Positions 16,982-25,039 of a DNA stretch of 64,000 bases are shown piece after piece. Both the position numbers and the translations under genes were made by a program. The notes beneath the pieces were generated by a model, which was not told the DNA's origin, made no database searches, and saw nothing but the letters and a program-made list of their open reading frames with translations. Numbering within the stretch: position 1 is the stretch's first letter; each line of letters starts with the position of its first letter. Source of the DNA: Phocaeicola massiliensis B84634 = Timone 84634 = DSM 17679 = JCM 13223 (GTDB taxonomy: Bacteria > Bacteroidota > Bacteroidia > Bacteroidales > Bacteroidaceae); contig NZ_KB905472.1 in assembly GCF_000382445.1 (NCBI RefSeq), positions 2,565,278 to 2,629,277 on the forward strand, read 5' to 3'.

Positions 16982-19582
16982 TTACTCCCTCACAAATCCC
17001 AAGACAGTCACTTCCGCCAATGCCGCCGGAATCTGTTGAGTATTGTCCATGAAACTAATCCGGACAAACCGCCCTTTTACTTTTCCGGCATCCGTCTGTA
17101 TCTCATATCGGGAAACAGGCGTCCGGTTCTCCTTCATATCCTCTATCACTCTCCATTCTTTCCGGTCATCAGACACCTCCACCTGGAATCGATAAACAGC
17201 TGTTTGCGGAAAAACCAAAGTAATTTGTTGCAAATCCAATCCCTTTTCCGTATCAAGTAACCAATAAGGCGAAGCATCTCCTTTCGCAGCCTGCCACCAA
17301 GTAGCCACATTTCCATCGGCAGCCAATGCAGCCACATAACCTTCAGACTGACTGTCGGTAAAAGTCGGATTATTACGTCCGAAAGTCTGCAACGGACGTT
17401 CCCTATTGGCTGAAGTGTAACGAACATACGGACGCTCTCTCACCTGTGGAGTCACATTCGGCACATATTGAGGATCCCCTTCAAACACCAGTTCCACACG
17501 TGCCGGAACCAATCCCGGAGAAGAAGCCTCGATAAGGGTCTTTCCGGCATAATACGAACGGAAAGCAATAGCCGCTTTCCCATCCTGTATACGGATATCA
17601 CTATCTTGTTTAAAAGTAATGGACGTCCCCGTAGGAAACTCACCGGGACCTGCTACCAACTTTAATGTCACCTCGGGAGAATTACTGATTTCTTTTCCCT
17701 GTGCATCCAGCACCGTCACCGTCAGTTGTACATCATCCGTACCATCAATACGAATCCCCATTGTCTTATCCGCTTCCAACTTCAGTTTAGCCGGAATACC
17801 GGGCTTTGCCCATTCGGGAGGTGCTATATGATTATATTCATTCCGATACCAATACCATGAACGCTTGGGAATACGGAAATAGTCCACTATCCCCATCTTG
17901 CCCAACTGACTTCCGGCAATACTTCCGTGATCAAACCCACACCAGATAGCCTGTCCGCTTCTCCACTCATAACCTTTCCATCCATCATTCTTTTCCAAAT
18001 CTCCCCACCCCGGCATATATTCTCCCGGTCGGTCGGCAGTCGTACTGCCATATTCGGAAACCACTCCCGGAATCCCCGGATTCAGAAAATCAGGCTGAGT
18101 GGCTCCATCTCCATTATAACCACCGATATCTCCCAGCTTATCAATTCTTCCCACTCCCAACGGACGCTGCGCCCCACCTATTGCAGCAGGCCGTGTCGGG
18201 TCAAGCTGATGCGACAAAGCCACCATCTTTTTCAATAACTCCCTCACTCCGTCCATAGCCTCCGGTGCCGAGAAAAAAGCCTCATTACACATACTCCATG
18301 CCACAATAGAAGGATGATTGCGATGAATGCGAATCATCTCCCCCAACTGCTGTAACGCACTGGCATCAAATCCGGGTCTGTGTTTGTCATAGACGGGATA
18401 CGCGCTCGAGTTCCAATACCCGTCAGGACCGAATCCCCCAATCCCCCAAAAAGGAGCTTCCGCCCAGAATAACATACCCATTTCATCACAAGCCTTAGAG
18501 AAAGCAGGTGCATGCGGATAATGCGACCCTCTGATAAAATCAAAACCTGCCTCCTTCATTTGCTTCACATCGCGCCTCATGGCAGCCTCCGTCACCGCAT
18601 CTCCCCACCCGGCCTGATCTTGATGAACATTCGCTCCTTTAAAGAAAAGATGTTCTCCATTCAAAAAGAATCCTCTGTCCGCTGTCCATTCAAACCAACG
18701 AAAACCGAATACAGTCTCTTCAGAGTCAAGCAATTCATTTCCCTTATATAGCAAACTCACCAACTTATAAAGACTCGGATGAGCAGGATGCCACAACTCC
18801 GGTTCATTTACGGCAGGCGTAACCTGCACAAATTGCTTACTGTCATTTGCCCCGACATACTCGGTCGTAGTGACAGAAGTCACCGCCTCCCCATTCAGTT
18901 TCCGAACCTCAGTCACCAATTTATACTCCGAAGACAGACTTGAGCGGTTGCACACCTCCGTAGCCACCTTAACGGTAGACGCTTTTCCCCTGTTCTCCTT
19001 CAGTTCGGGAGTGATGACAAACGTACCATACCAATCAATATAAGTCTTCGATTTCTGCACGAGCCTTACATTGCGATAAATCCCCCCACTGAAGACATGC
19101 TCTCCCGCACGCGGTGCCACATCAGGTTTCCATATATTATTAACACGCACTGCCATTTCGTTATTACCTGCCTTCACAGCTTTAGTCACATCGACAGAGA
19201 AGCCGGTATATCCTCCGACATGGCTTCCCACCTTTTGTCCGTTTATATAGATTTCAGCTTCTTGAAAAACACCGTCGAACTCAATGAAAGTACATTTCTT
19301 CAAGTCATCTTCCGACAACCTAAAACTCTTGCGATACCATCCATACCCCACATAAAAATCTTTCGACATAAAATAAGGAATACTGAACGAATGCGGCACT
19401 CCCACCGTTTCCCAACCCGAATCATTATACCCGATTCTTTCGGCTCCCCGCACATCTCCGTGTGCATATTTCCATTCACGATTAAAGTTGATCTTCTTCC
19501 TTGGAGATTCAGATTGCTGTGCTTTTATCACACTGCAAAAGAGGCAGATACAAAAAGCAAATAATAATTGTGCGTTCTTCAT
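16982..19582 (-). CDS. Glycoside hydrolase family 2 enzyme (beta-galactosidase type) with C-terminal F5/8-C domain, exported
   Basis: 866 aa with a signal peptide (residues ~1-22, ending VIKAQ). Domains in order: GH2 sugar-binding jelly roll (~30-195), immunoglobulin-like domain (~200-305), TIM barrel (~310-590) with acid/base Glu434 (SMCNEAFF) and nucleophile Glu510 (VVSEYGS), an Ig-like DUF4982-type region (~600-715), and a discoidin/F5-8 type C domain (~735-866; DGNVATWWQAAKG, YRFQVEVSDDRKEW). It should remove a beta-linked hexose (galactose or glucuronic acid) from glycans in the periplasm; the exact sugar cannot be read from the sequence. It is a single gene, convergent with the gene at 15980. 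Confidence 0.94.
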   Translation of the reverse strand: MKNAQLLFAFCICLFCSVIKAQQSESPRKKINFNREWKYAHGDVRGAERIGYNDSGWETVGVPHSFSIPYFMSKDFYVGYGWYRKSFRLSEDDLKKCTFIEFDGVFQEAEIYINGQKVGSHVGGYTGFSVDVTKAVKAGNNEMAVRVNNIWKPDVAPRAGEHVFSGGIYRNVRLVQKSKTYIDWYGTFVITPELKENRGKASTVKVATEVCNRSSLSSEYKLVTEVRKLNGEAVTSVTTTEYVGANDSKQFVQVTPAVNEPELWHPAHPSLYKLVSLLYKGNELLDSEETVFGFRWFEWTADRGFFLNGEHLFFKGANVHQDQAGWGDAVTEAAMRRDVKQMKEAGFDFIRGSHYPHAPAFSKACDEMGMLFWAEAPFWGIGGFGPDGYWNSSAYPVYDKHRPGFDASALQQLGEMIRIHRNHPSIVAWSMCNEAFFSAPEAMDGVRELLKKMVALSHQLDPTRPAAIGGAQRPLGVGRIDKLGDIGGYNGDGATQPDFLNPGIPGVVSEYGSTTADRPGEYMPGWGDLEKNDGWKGYEWRSGQAIWCGFDHGSIAGSQLGKMGIVDYFRIPKRSWYWYRNEYNHIAPPEWAKPGIPAKLKLEADKTMGIRIDGTDDVQLTVTVLDAQGKEISNSPEVTLKLVAGPGEFPTGTSITFKQDSDIRIQDGKAAIAFRSYYAGKTLIEASSPGLVPARVELVFEGDPQYVPNVTPQVRERPYVRYTSANRERPLQTFGRNNPTFTDSQSEGYVAALAADGNVATWWQAAKGDASPYWLLDTEKGLDLQQITLVFPQTAVYRFQVEVSDDRKEWRVIEDMKENRTPVSRYEIQTDAGKVKGRFVRISFMDNTQQIPAALAEVTVLGFVRE

Positions 19583-19621
19583 TTCTTGATATTTTATTGT
19601 TTCATCCTATTTTTGAATAGA

Positions 19622-19629
19622 CAAAGATA
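19622..19629 (-). promoter_or_regulatory. -7 element for the GH2 gene
   Basis: Minus-strand TATCTTTG, 39 bp before the ATG at 19582. The -33 position is AT-rich without a TTTG, which fits a promoter that needs an activator, as is common for glycan-use genes; that last point is inference. Confidence 0.6.
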
Positions 19630-20263
19630 AAACTTTTTCATGATAATTCGTTTTTTTGATAACGCAAATGTACTATCCATTTGCTCACCGCCAATGAAGA
19701 TTTCAATTCCACCAATCCATATTGCCATTTTTACCAATCGTACTAAATCTGCCATAAATAATGCTCGTATCTGCCTTGCAAAAAACGATTGAAGAGCACA
19801 AGGTATCACTGAAATGCTGGAGGCTTTCATTTCTGATTTACAGTAAATTATGGTCTATTGTGTACTAACTGTGTACGAACCTGAATAATTCACAGCATAA
19901 AAAAAGAAAGCATTGCATTGTCGTTTTGACAAATTTTCGTACATTTATTGTGCTAAAAATCAAAGTACTACAATGCTTTCTTATGGACAAAAACACATCA
20001 TGCTTAGTGCGGTATACATCAGAGAGAAGAAGACCTACATCCGAATTAGCTTTTCTCCAAACCATCGGCATCGAACGATAATCAAATACTAAAATGGAAG
20101 CCAAAGGTATCAAGATATATATCGGATGCAAATTGTACAGGAGAAAAAACGTGAGTGACTAAAATAGCAAAGGCTATGAAATGAAACTGTAGGAATACGC
20201 TCAAGTTAATAACAAAAGCAAAGAAAAACATTATGAGACATGTGATTATCATAGTTTTTTTAT
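19630..20263. other. Gene-poor region with a short inverted repeat
   Basis: No supported gene. AAGAAAGCATTG (19904-19915) is repeated inverted as CAATGCTTTCTT (19971-19982), a 12-bp perfect inverted repeat with 55 bp between. Short open frames here show no recognisable family and are broken by stops, so this looks like decayed sequence. An integrase or IS origin is possible but I could not support it. Confidence 0.55.
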
Positions 20264-20271
20264 TACTTTTG
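20264..20271 (+). promoter_or_regulatory. -7 element upstream of the palindromic element
   Basis: TACTTTTG matches TAnnTTTG; a TGTG at 20241-20244 lies 19 nt upstream as a partial -33 box. Transcription would run through the 170-nt palindrome at 20315-20484 into the small membrane protein gene at 20537. Confidence 0.5.
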
Positions 20272-20314
20272 CATTTGGATTGAGACGTCCCTTCTGAGAC
20301 ATATTAATAAAGAA

Positions 20315-20484
20315 GAAGCGTTATGCTTATCTTGTAATTTTGAGAACGTAGGAAATTTTCAAAAGAATGTACAAGGGTGGCATAGTGGTTCTCACGCATA
20401 GCGTGGGCTGCTATTACTACATCTGTACATTCGGGTTTCCTACGACCTTCAAAATTAAGATGTAACATTGCAGTGCCACGCTTC
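20315..20484. repeat. 170-bp imperfect palindrome (REP-like or structured RNA element)
   Basis: Successive arms pair across the element: GAAGCG (20315-20320) with CGCTTC (20479-20484); TAATTTTGA (20335-20343) with TCAAAATTA (20449-20457); CGTAGGAAA (20347-20355) with TTTCCTACG (20436-20444); GAATGTACA (20365-20373) with TGTACATTC (20424-20432). A small apical hairpin CACGC-ATA-GCGTG sits at 20393-20405. As RNA it would fold into one long rod. It has no coding capacity. It resembles elements mobilised by REP-associated (RAYT) transposases, but no transposase is in the window; a regulatory leader for the next gene is the alternative. Confidence 0.75.
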
Positions 20485-20536
20485 AGCGTTTATAAAAAGA
20501 TTCTTTAGGAACTGCAGGAATCATTTACAATCTACT

Positions 20537-20860
20537 ATGGAAATCATTTTTATTGGTTTTGCTGTTATCTTGGGGCTATATTTGCTCCTGAATTTAGCAG
20601 GTATCCTACTAGGCATATTCACGGAATATGTATTGCCCATTCTTGTATATTGCGGAATCGGTTCCTTTTTCTTTTGGCTGGTATTTTGGATATTCGGCAT
20701 AAAGGAGTTCTTTGGTATTTCCACCATAATTATCGGTGCGATACTTGGTTTTATCGTTTGGATTTTGGTAACTTTTTTTAATAACAATGGTGGTTTCGGT
20801 AATTATGAGCACGAAGACATGGATCACGATATGCCTACTCATGTTATAATAGACAAATAA
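20537..20860 (+). CDS. Small two-pass membrane protein, unknown function
   Basis: 107 aa starting MEIIFIGFAV at 20537; a longer frame starts with TTG inside the palindromic element and is rejected. Hydrophobic stretches at ~3-30, ~35-55 and ~62-85 predict two or three membrane helices with several glycines, ending in an acidic, histidine-rich tail (YEHEDMDHDMPTHVIIDK). I do not recognise the family. It may be transcribed from the promoter near 20264 with the structured element as its leader. Confidence 0.65.
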   Translation: MEIIFIGFAVILGLYLLLNLAGILLGIFTEYVLPILVYCGIGSFFFWLVFWIFGIKEFFGISTIIIGAILGFIVWILVTFFNNNGGFGNYEHEDMDHDMPTHVIIDK

Positions 20861-20985
20861 TCATATCAACTTAAAATTCTATATACGAAACTCAAGACTA
20901 TAAAATTAATAGCCGCTATAGAAACTAGATATTGTAGTATCAATTCACACAACAGATATTGTATTTATAACGTAATAGAAATAAA

Positions 20986-22068
20986 ATGAAAACAAGAAAC
21001 ATTATACTTGGTATGCTGCTGTTTGCCTTTTCAGCATGCACTCCTGAAAACAAATCCGTTACCGAGCCTCTCACACCCGAAGAAACTGAAGAAATAGATA
21101 AAAAGTATCCAGGATTTTCTTATAATTATGAGACTTACATCTACCCTAAAGTGAACAAATTGTCGAAAAGCTCGTCTTTTTACCTTAAACTGAAGAAGCT
21201 TACCTATGCCGACTTTATGGATTTTATACAAAAACAGTTACAATTGCATGAATCGAAATGGGAAAAACAGGCTGAGGAGAAAGCTATACAAGAATGGAAT
21301 AAAAAGTTCGACATAGAAAAACTCACTCACCGCTTAGATGCCATGACAGACTCTATTATCACTTCATGGGAGAACTATTACAAAGAAAATAACCTTAACA
21401 CCTATCTTTCCATAGAATTGTTAGAGATGAATAAAACTATTGTGAACGATTCATATACAGGGATGTCCAGTCTAAATGCTACCGTACATCTCAAAGTCAC
21501 TCCATTAAAAGGGCGAATAGACAAGCTGTCTGTAGGCTTCACTTTCTTCCGGACCAATGAAGTTCCACCTTATAAACTAATAGACCGCGTGGCTGGAGGC
21601 ACCATAAATACAGAAGAGGCATTTAGCAAAGCCATTGAAGTAAGTAGTGAGTTGAACGTAACGAGTCGGGATCTGCCGGGTTGGACAAGGTCGTATGTAG
21701 ATTATATTTCCCAAACCTCATCGGAATCTTTCAAAAAGGAATGTAAGATAGATATGGATATTACCGAACTGACAGTTGAGGGACAAAAGCTGACTTGGGA
21801 TGCCTTGTATGCCCAAAAACCGAATGAGGTATATGCCTATAAGGAGTTGCGTGACAAAGGCGACAGATCTTCGTCTAGTTATAAGTACAACCGAAACACA
21901 TTTATCAAAAACTACATTGATAGAAGTTATGATGAAAAATCGAGCTACGTCATTACCCGTAAAAGCCAAATGGAATATGAATTGAATCCGTTAGCTTATA
22001 CATTATATAATGGGGAAGAGGAAACACAACTTAAATTGGACGAATGGGGATGGCAACCAGCTTACTAA
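20986..22068 (+). CDS. Lipoprotein of unknown function
   Basis: 360 aa with a lipoprotein signal (lipobox LFAFSAC, lipidated Cys18). A helical, charged region (~60-135) contains many Glu, Lys and Gln residues. The rest is mixed and ends in WGWQPAY. No known domain is recognised. The next lipoprotein gene starts 13 nt downstream, so the two probably form one transcript. Codon use is AT-rich and less biased than in flanking housekeeping genes, which fits an accessory region. Confidence 0.75.
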   Translation: MKTRNIILGMLLFAFSACTPENKSVTEPLTPEETEEIDKKYPGFSYNYETYIYPKVNKLSKSSSFYLKLKKLTYADFMDFIQKQLQLHESKWEKQAEEKAIQEWNKKFDIEKLTHRLDAMTDSIITSWENYYKENNLNTYLSIELLEMNKTIVNDSYTGMSSLNATVHLKVTPLKGRIDKLSVGFTFFRTNEVPPYKLIDRVAGGTINTEEAFSKAIEVSSELNVTSRDLPGWTRSYVDYISQTSSESFKKECKIDMDITELTVEGQKLTWDALYAQKPNEVYAYKELRDKGDRSSSSYKYNRNTFIKNYIDRSYDEKSSYVITRKSQMEYELNPLAYTLYNGEEETQLKLDEWGWQPAY

Positions 22069-22081
22069 TTTTAATGACATC

Positions 22082-23845
22082 ATGATGAAAAATATCTTAT
22101 TTATATGCACTTTGACAGCCTTGCTTTCGGCATGTTCGGAAAGCAGGCTTTTTAAAAAGGAAGAGCAGTACACACCATTGTGCACCTATTTCAATCCGCT
22201 GGATTTGGATATGAACATAGAAACATTAATGCCTTATTTTGTAAATTACTCTACAGACTGGGCAAAAATGGGATTGAGAAGCCACCCGATGATGGTGACT
22301 TATAAATACAACAATACAGCTTGGGGCATAACGGCTACTTCGCAATACGTTTTCCTTGCCAATGGTCGTTTGTCAGAACAACGAAGAACCTCATTTAGCG
22401 TAGGTGCGAGCAGATTTGATGTGATTGCATTTGAATATGATGGCTATTCAAACCTTATCAACATCAAATCTGTAGAGGATGGTCATTATAAACGTCAGCA
22501 CAACGATAACGGCTTTACTTATGATTCCACAGGAAAACTCATCCGACGAGAAAAAAGTGACAGGGCAAACCCGGGCACGTGGAACTATCTTTTTGAGTAT
22601 CACGAGAATGGGATCTTAAAATCCATATCGCCAGAAAAGGATAATGCCTTGACAAGTGAAGCAGGAGTGACACTTTACAAATTCCAGTTCGATTCGCTTG
22701 CGCACATGAAGCGTCTTGAGACCCCAACGACAACGAATATGTTCCTGAAAGACATTGGTGAATACAAGAAAGGCAAATCGGTAATAACATTTACCTATAC
22801 CGACAACTTATGTACGCAAGCCGTAGAAAAAATTCCTGTTAAGTTTGACAGGGGCACAGAAACACTGACATGTACAAGTAACTTTATTTATAACTCGCAC
22901 GGCGACTTAATTACATGGACTTATTCGGGTGGCGTTTATCAAGATAAAGGTAATGGTTGGCGTGTAGATGATATGATGTTCGCCATTACCTATGATTATG
23001 TGTACGATAATAAAGGGAACTGGACACAGGCAAAGATAACATTTCCTGCTAACATTGATGAAATACCTGCTTTGCGCACCTACTACAAAGCTAGTAAGAA
23101 TGGCATTACATCCAACCAAGACCGTTCCTCTTCTGTGAAAGTTGGCGAAGTTCCCATTCTGACGATAGAACGTACCATAGATTATTGGGCTGATGATGCA
23201 ATAGCCTCGTGCCATGAAACGGAAACCCACAAAGATACGAAAAAAGATAATGGGCTGCGTTATAAAGGCACAGACATCTACTGGCTCTCGAATAAAGTGA
23301 AATCAGTGACGCAAGAATCCTCTATAGGCGACCGTTCCCAATTGAAGTTTGACCAATCGGGTAATCTCGTCTACAAAGACGACAACTATGCCAATGGCGC
23401 AACAACTTATAAATACATAACCTCGACAGCTTACAACGTGAATGGTTGGGGCGATGCAGTGGTTGACATCAAGATAGAAGACGGCAAACGTTCAGATATA
23501 TGTTCGGATGCGTCCACTACAGAACTGAATCAAGAATACACATTCGACAGCAAATCGCGTATTGTAAAGCACAGGTTCACCTCTTATATGGCCTATGTTA
23601 CATGCACATACCAATACGAAGATGAAAAAAGGATTCCGGCAGTCATGGTAAGAGATCATCCCGAAGAAGGTGTAACCACTTACCATTATACTTATACCAA
23701 GTTCGATAAGCATAAGAACTGGATAGAGCGCAAAATAAGCTACTCTACCGAATATGATAAGTATGATGAAAATGGGGACTATATAGGAGACGAATATACT
23801 TCTCCAAAAGAATACACAGAGAAAAGAGACATTGAGTATTGGTAA
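22082..23845 (+). CDS. Large lipoprotein with RHS/YD-like repeat segments
   Basis: 587 aa from the ATG at 22082 (Met at 22085 also possible); a longer frame that overlaps the upstream gene is rejected because it would hide the signal peptide. Lipobox ALLSAC with Cys18. Repeated segments of the form Y-[DE]-x2-G-x-L/W-x-[KR] occur through the protein (FTYDSTGKLIRREK, FEYHENGILKSI, YDNKGNWTQAKI, FDQSGNLVYKD), like the YD repeats of RHS-type beta-spiral proteins. There is no toxin-like C-terminus; it ends in a repeat-like EYTEKRDIEYW. The role is unknown, likely a surface or periplasmic lipoprotein. Confidence 0.72.
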   Translation: MMKNILFICTLTALLSACSESRLFKKEEQYTPLCTYFNPLDLDMNIETLMPYFVNYSTDWAKMGLRSHPMMVTYKYNNTAWGITATSQYVFLANGRLSEQRRTSFSVGASRFDVIAFEYDGYSNLINIKSVEDGHYKRQHNDNGFTYDSTGKLIRREKSDRANPGTWNYLFEYHENGILKSISPEKDNALTSEAGVTLYKFQFDSLAHMKRLETPTTTNMFLKDIGEYKKGKSVITFTYTDNLCTQAVEKIPVKFDRGTETLTCTSNFIYNSHGDLITWTYSGGVYQDKGNGWRVDDMMFAITYDYVYDNKGNWTQAKITFPANIDEIPALRTYYKASKNGITSNQDRSSSVKVGEVPILTIERTIDYWADDAIASCHETETHKDTKKDNGLRYKGTDIYWLSNKVKSVTQESSIGDRSQLKFDQSGNLVYKDDNYANGATTYKYITSTAYNVNGWGDAVVDIKIEDGKRSDICSDASTTELNQEYTFDSKSRIVKHRFTSYMAYVTCTYQYEDEKRIPAVMVRDHPEEGVTTYHYTYTKFDKHKNWIERKISYSTEYDKYDENGDYIGDEYTSPKEYTEKRDIEYW

Positions 23846-23946
23846 ACTATTGCCATGTATAGCCACAAACCTTAAATTGTGAAGATAAGGTATTGACAAA
23901 AAGCAATACAGATAGATGGTATAACAGATGCCACGACCGTAAATAA

Positions 23947-24432
23947 CCCACCAACCACACTAATCTTGGCGCAGATTTCTCATGGGAAATCGGGAATCAT
24001 TATGCGTGGGGAGAGATGGAACCCAAACAGAGTTACAAAGAGAATAATTACCCGTATTATCATCAAGTAATAGGTAATGATATTAGCAATACATGGCACG
24101 ATGCGGCTCAAAAAGAATTAGGGGGTGATTGGCAAATGCCAACAAAAGAAGAATGGCATGAGTTACTTTTTTCCACCGAGCATGAATGGGTATCTATACA
24201 TGACCGTCAAGGGTATCTGTTTACAGCAAAAAACGGTTCTCGCCTTTTCTTTCCAGCAAACGGTTATGCATACGACCAAAATGTTGACACACCTGACGAG
24301 GGATATTATTGGACATCAACATTTTCCAATATAGACAATGCCTATGTAACTTATCTTCCTTCAAACTCTTGGGGTATAAGCTATTACGATCGATATATTG
24401 GAATAGGCATAAGAGCTGTAAAAATGAATTAA
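23947..24432 (+). pseudogene. 5'-truncated FISUMP/DUF1566-like protein fragment
   Basis: An open frame of 161 codons follows a TAA at 23944. The first ATG (24016) would give 138 aa, but recognisable family sequence begins earlier (LGADFSWEIGNHYAWGEMEP), so the start and the usual N-terminal signal and repeat part are missing. The conserved core follows: GGDWQMPTKEEWHEL, then the RLFFPANGY, YYWTSTF and GIGIRAVK blocks typical of Fibrobacter-paralogous/DUF1566 domains in Bacteroidales surface proteins. I take it as a remnant after deletion, although translation from 24016 cannot be excluded. Confidence 0.65.
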
Positions 24433-24542
24433 CAAGCTGAACTGCAACCAATACTCGAACGAGAAAACAATCCGGATAACTTTTCGTAGTAATTATCAAA
24501 ACGTCTTTAGATGTATTCGTTAAGATTCTATCTTATCTGTTT

Positions 24543-24581
24543 AAAGCCATTTTCGTTCTATGATTGAATGAAAATGGCTTT
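24543..24581. terminator. Terminator-like hairpin
   Basis: AAAGCCATTTTC (24543-24554) pairs with GAAAATGGCTTT (24570-24581), a 12-bp perfect stem with a 15-nt loop, followed by TTGAT on the plus strand. It ends the lipoprotein/fragment region. The T-tract is short, so efficiency is uncertain. Confidence 0.65.
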
Positions 24582-24691
24582 TGATATACAGTTGTTATAA
24601 TCATTGGTGAGCAAATTCATTAGAACTTAGTTTCCAACTTTCAATCATCGAATATTTAAAATCTAGATAAAATTATTACCTTTGTTTCTAG

Positions 24692-25000
24692 AAAGAGTTA
24701 TTTGTCAGTATAGCACCGCAAATTGCAGAAAATAGCACCGTTGCCAAATCGTTACCACTACTTCTCAAAAGCTTCGATAAATATCTATTCTACAACCGGT
24801 TAAGTCAAATCGATAATAATCTAAAATACATAGCGTCCGGCTTTTGCTATAATCCTTTTGAATTTGAATCATTGATTTTTTTGATGAATTATATTCAGTT
24901 TACTGATTCCACTCTTTTAAGTCAGAGACCAACGGGATTTGTTCCTCACATGACCATTGGGAGTGGGAACAAGCGGTTGGGGCATGACGCCCACATCTGA
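24692..25000 (+). pseudogene. Open frame of ~102 codons without a start codon
   Basis: After a TAG at 24689 a frame stays open to a TGA at 24998. It contains plausible protein sequence (SFDKYLFYNRLSQ, NPFEFESLIFLMNYIQFTDS) but no ATG, GTG or TTG near its beginning; the first in-frame starts lie well inside. A promoter-like TACCTTTG is at 24677-24684. I do not recognise the family. A gene fragment is more likely than an intact gene. The last part can also fold (CCAAC...TTGTTCC with GGAACAA...GTTGG, 24929-24980). Confidence 0.3.
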
Positions 25001-25039
25001 TTATACAGATAAAATCATAGATTTATATACGCATAAAGT

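Noticed and set aside
19594-19830. 78-aa reading frame on the minus strand upstream of the GH2 gene
   Set aside because: It runs through the GH2 promoter, has no ribosome-binding site that I trust and resembles no family.
19904-19982. Phase-variable invertible promoter
   Set aside because: Known Bacteroides invertible promoters have longer repeats and wider spacing; no recombinase gene or promoter boxes fit here, so it is listed only as a low-interest repeat.
22010-22081. Upstream start of the YD-like lipoprotein
   Set aside because: It overlaps the previous gene by 59 bp and would bury the lipoprotein signal sequence; the ATG at 22082 gives a normal lipobox.
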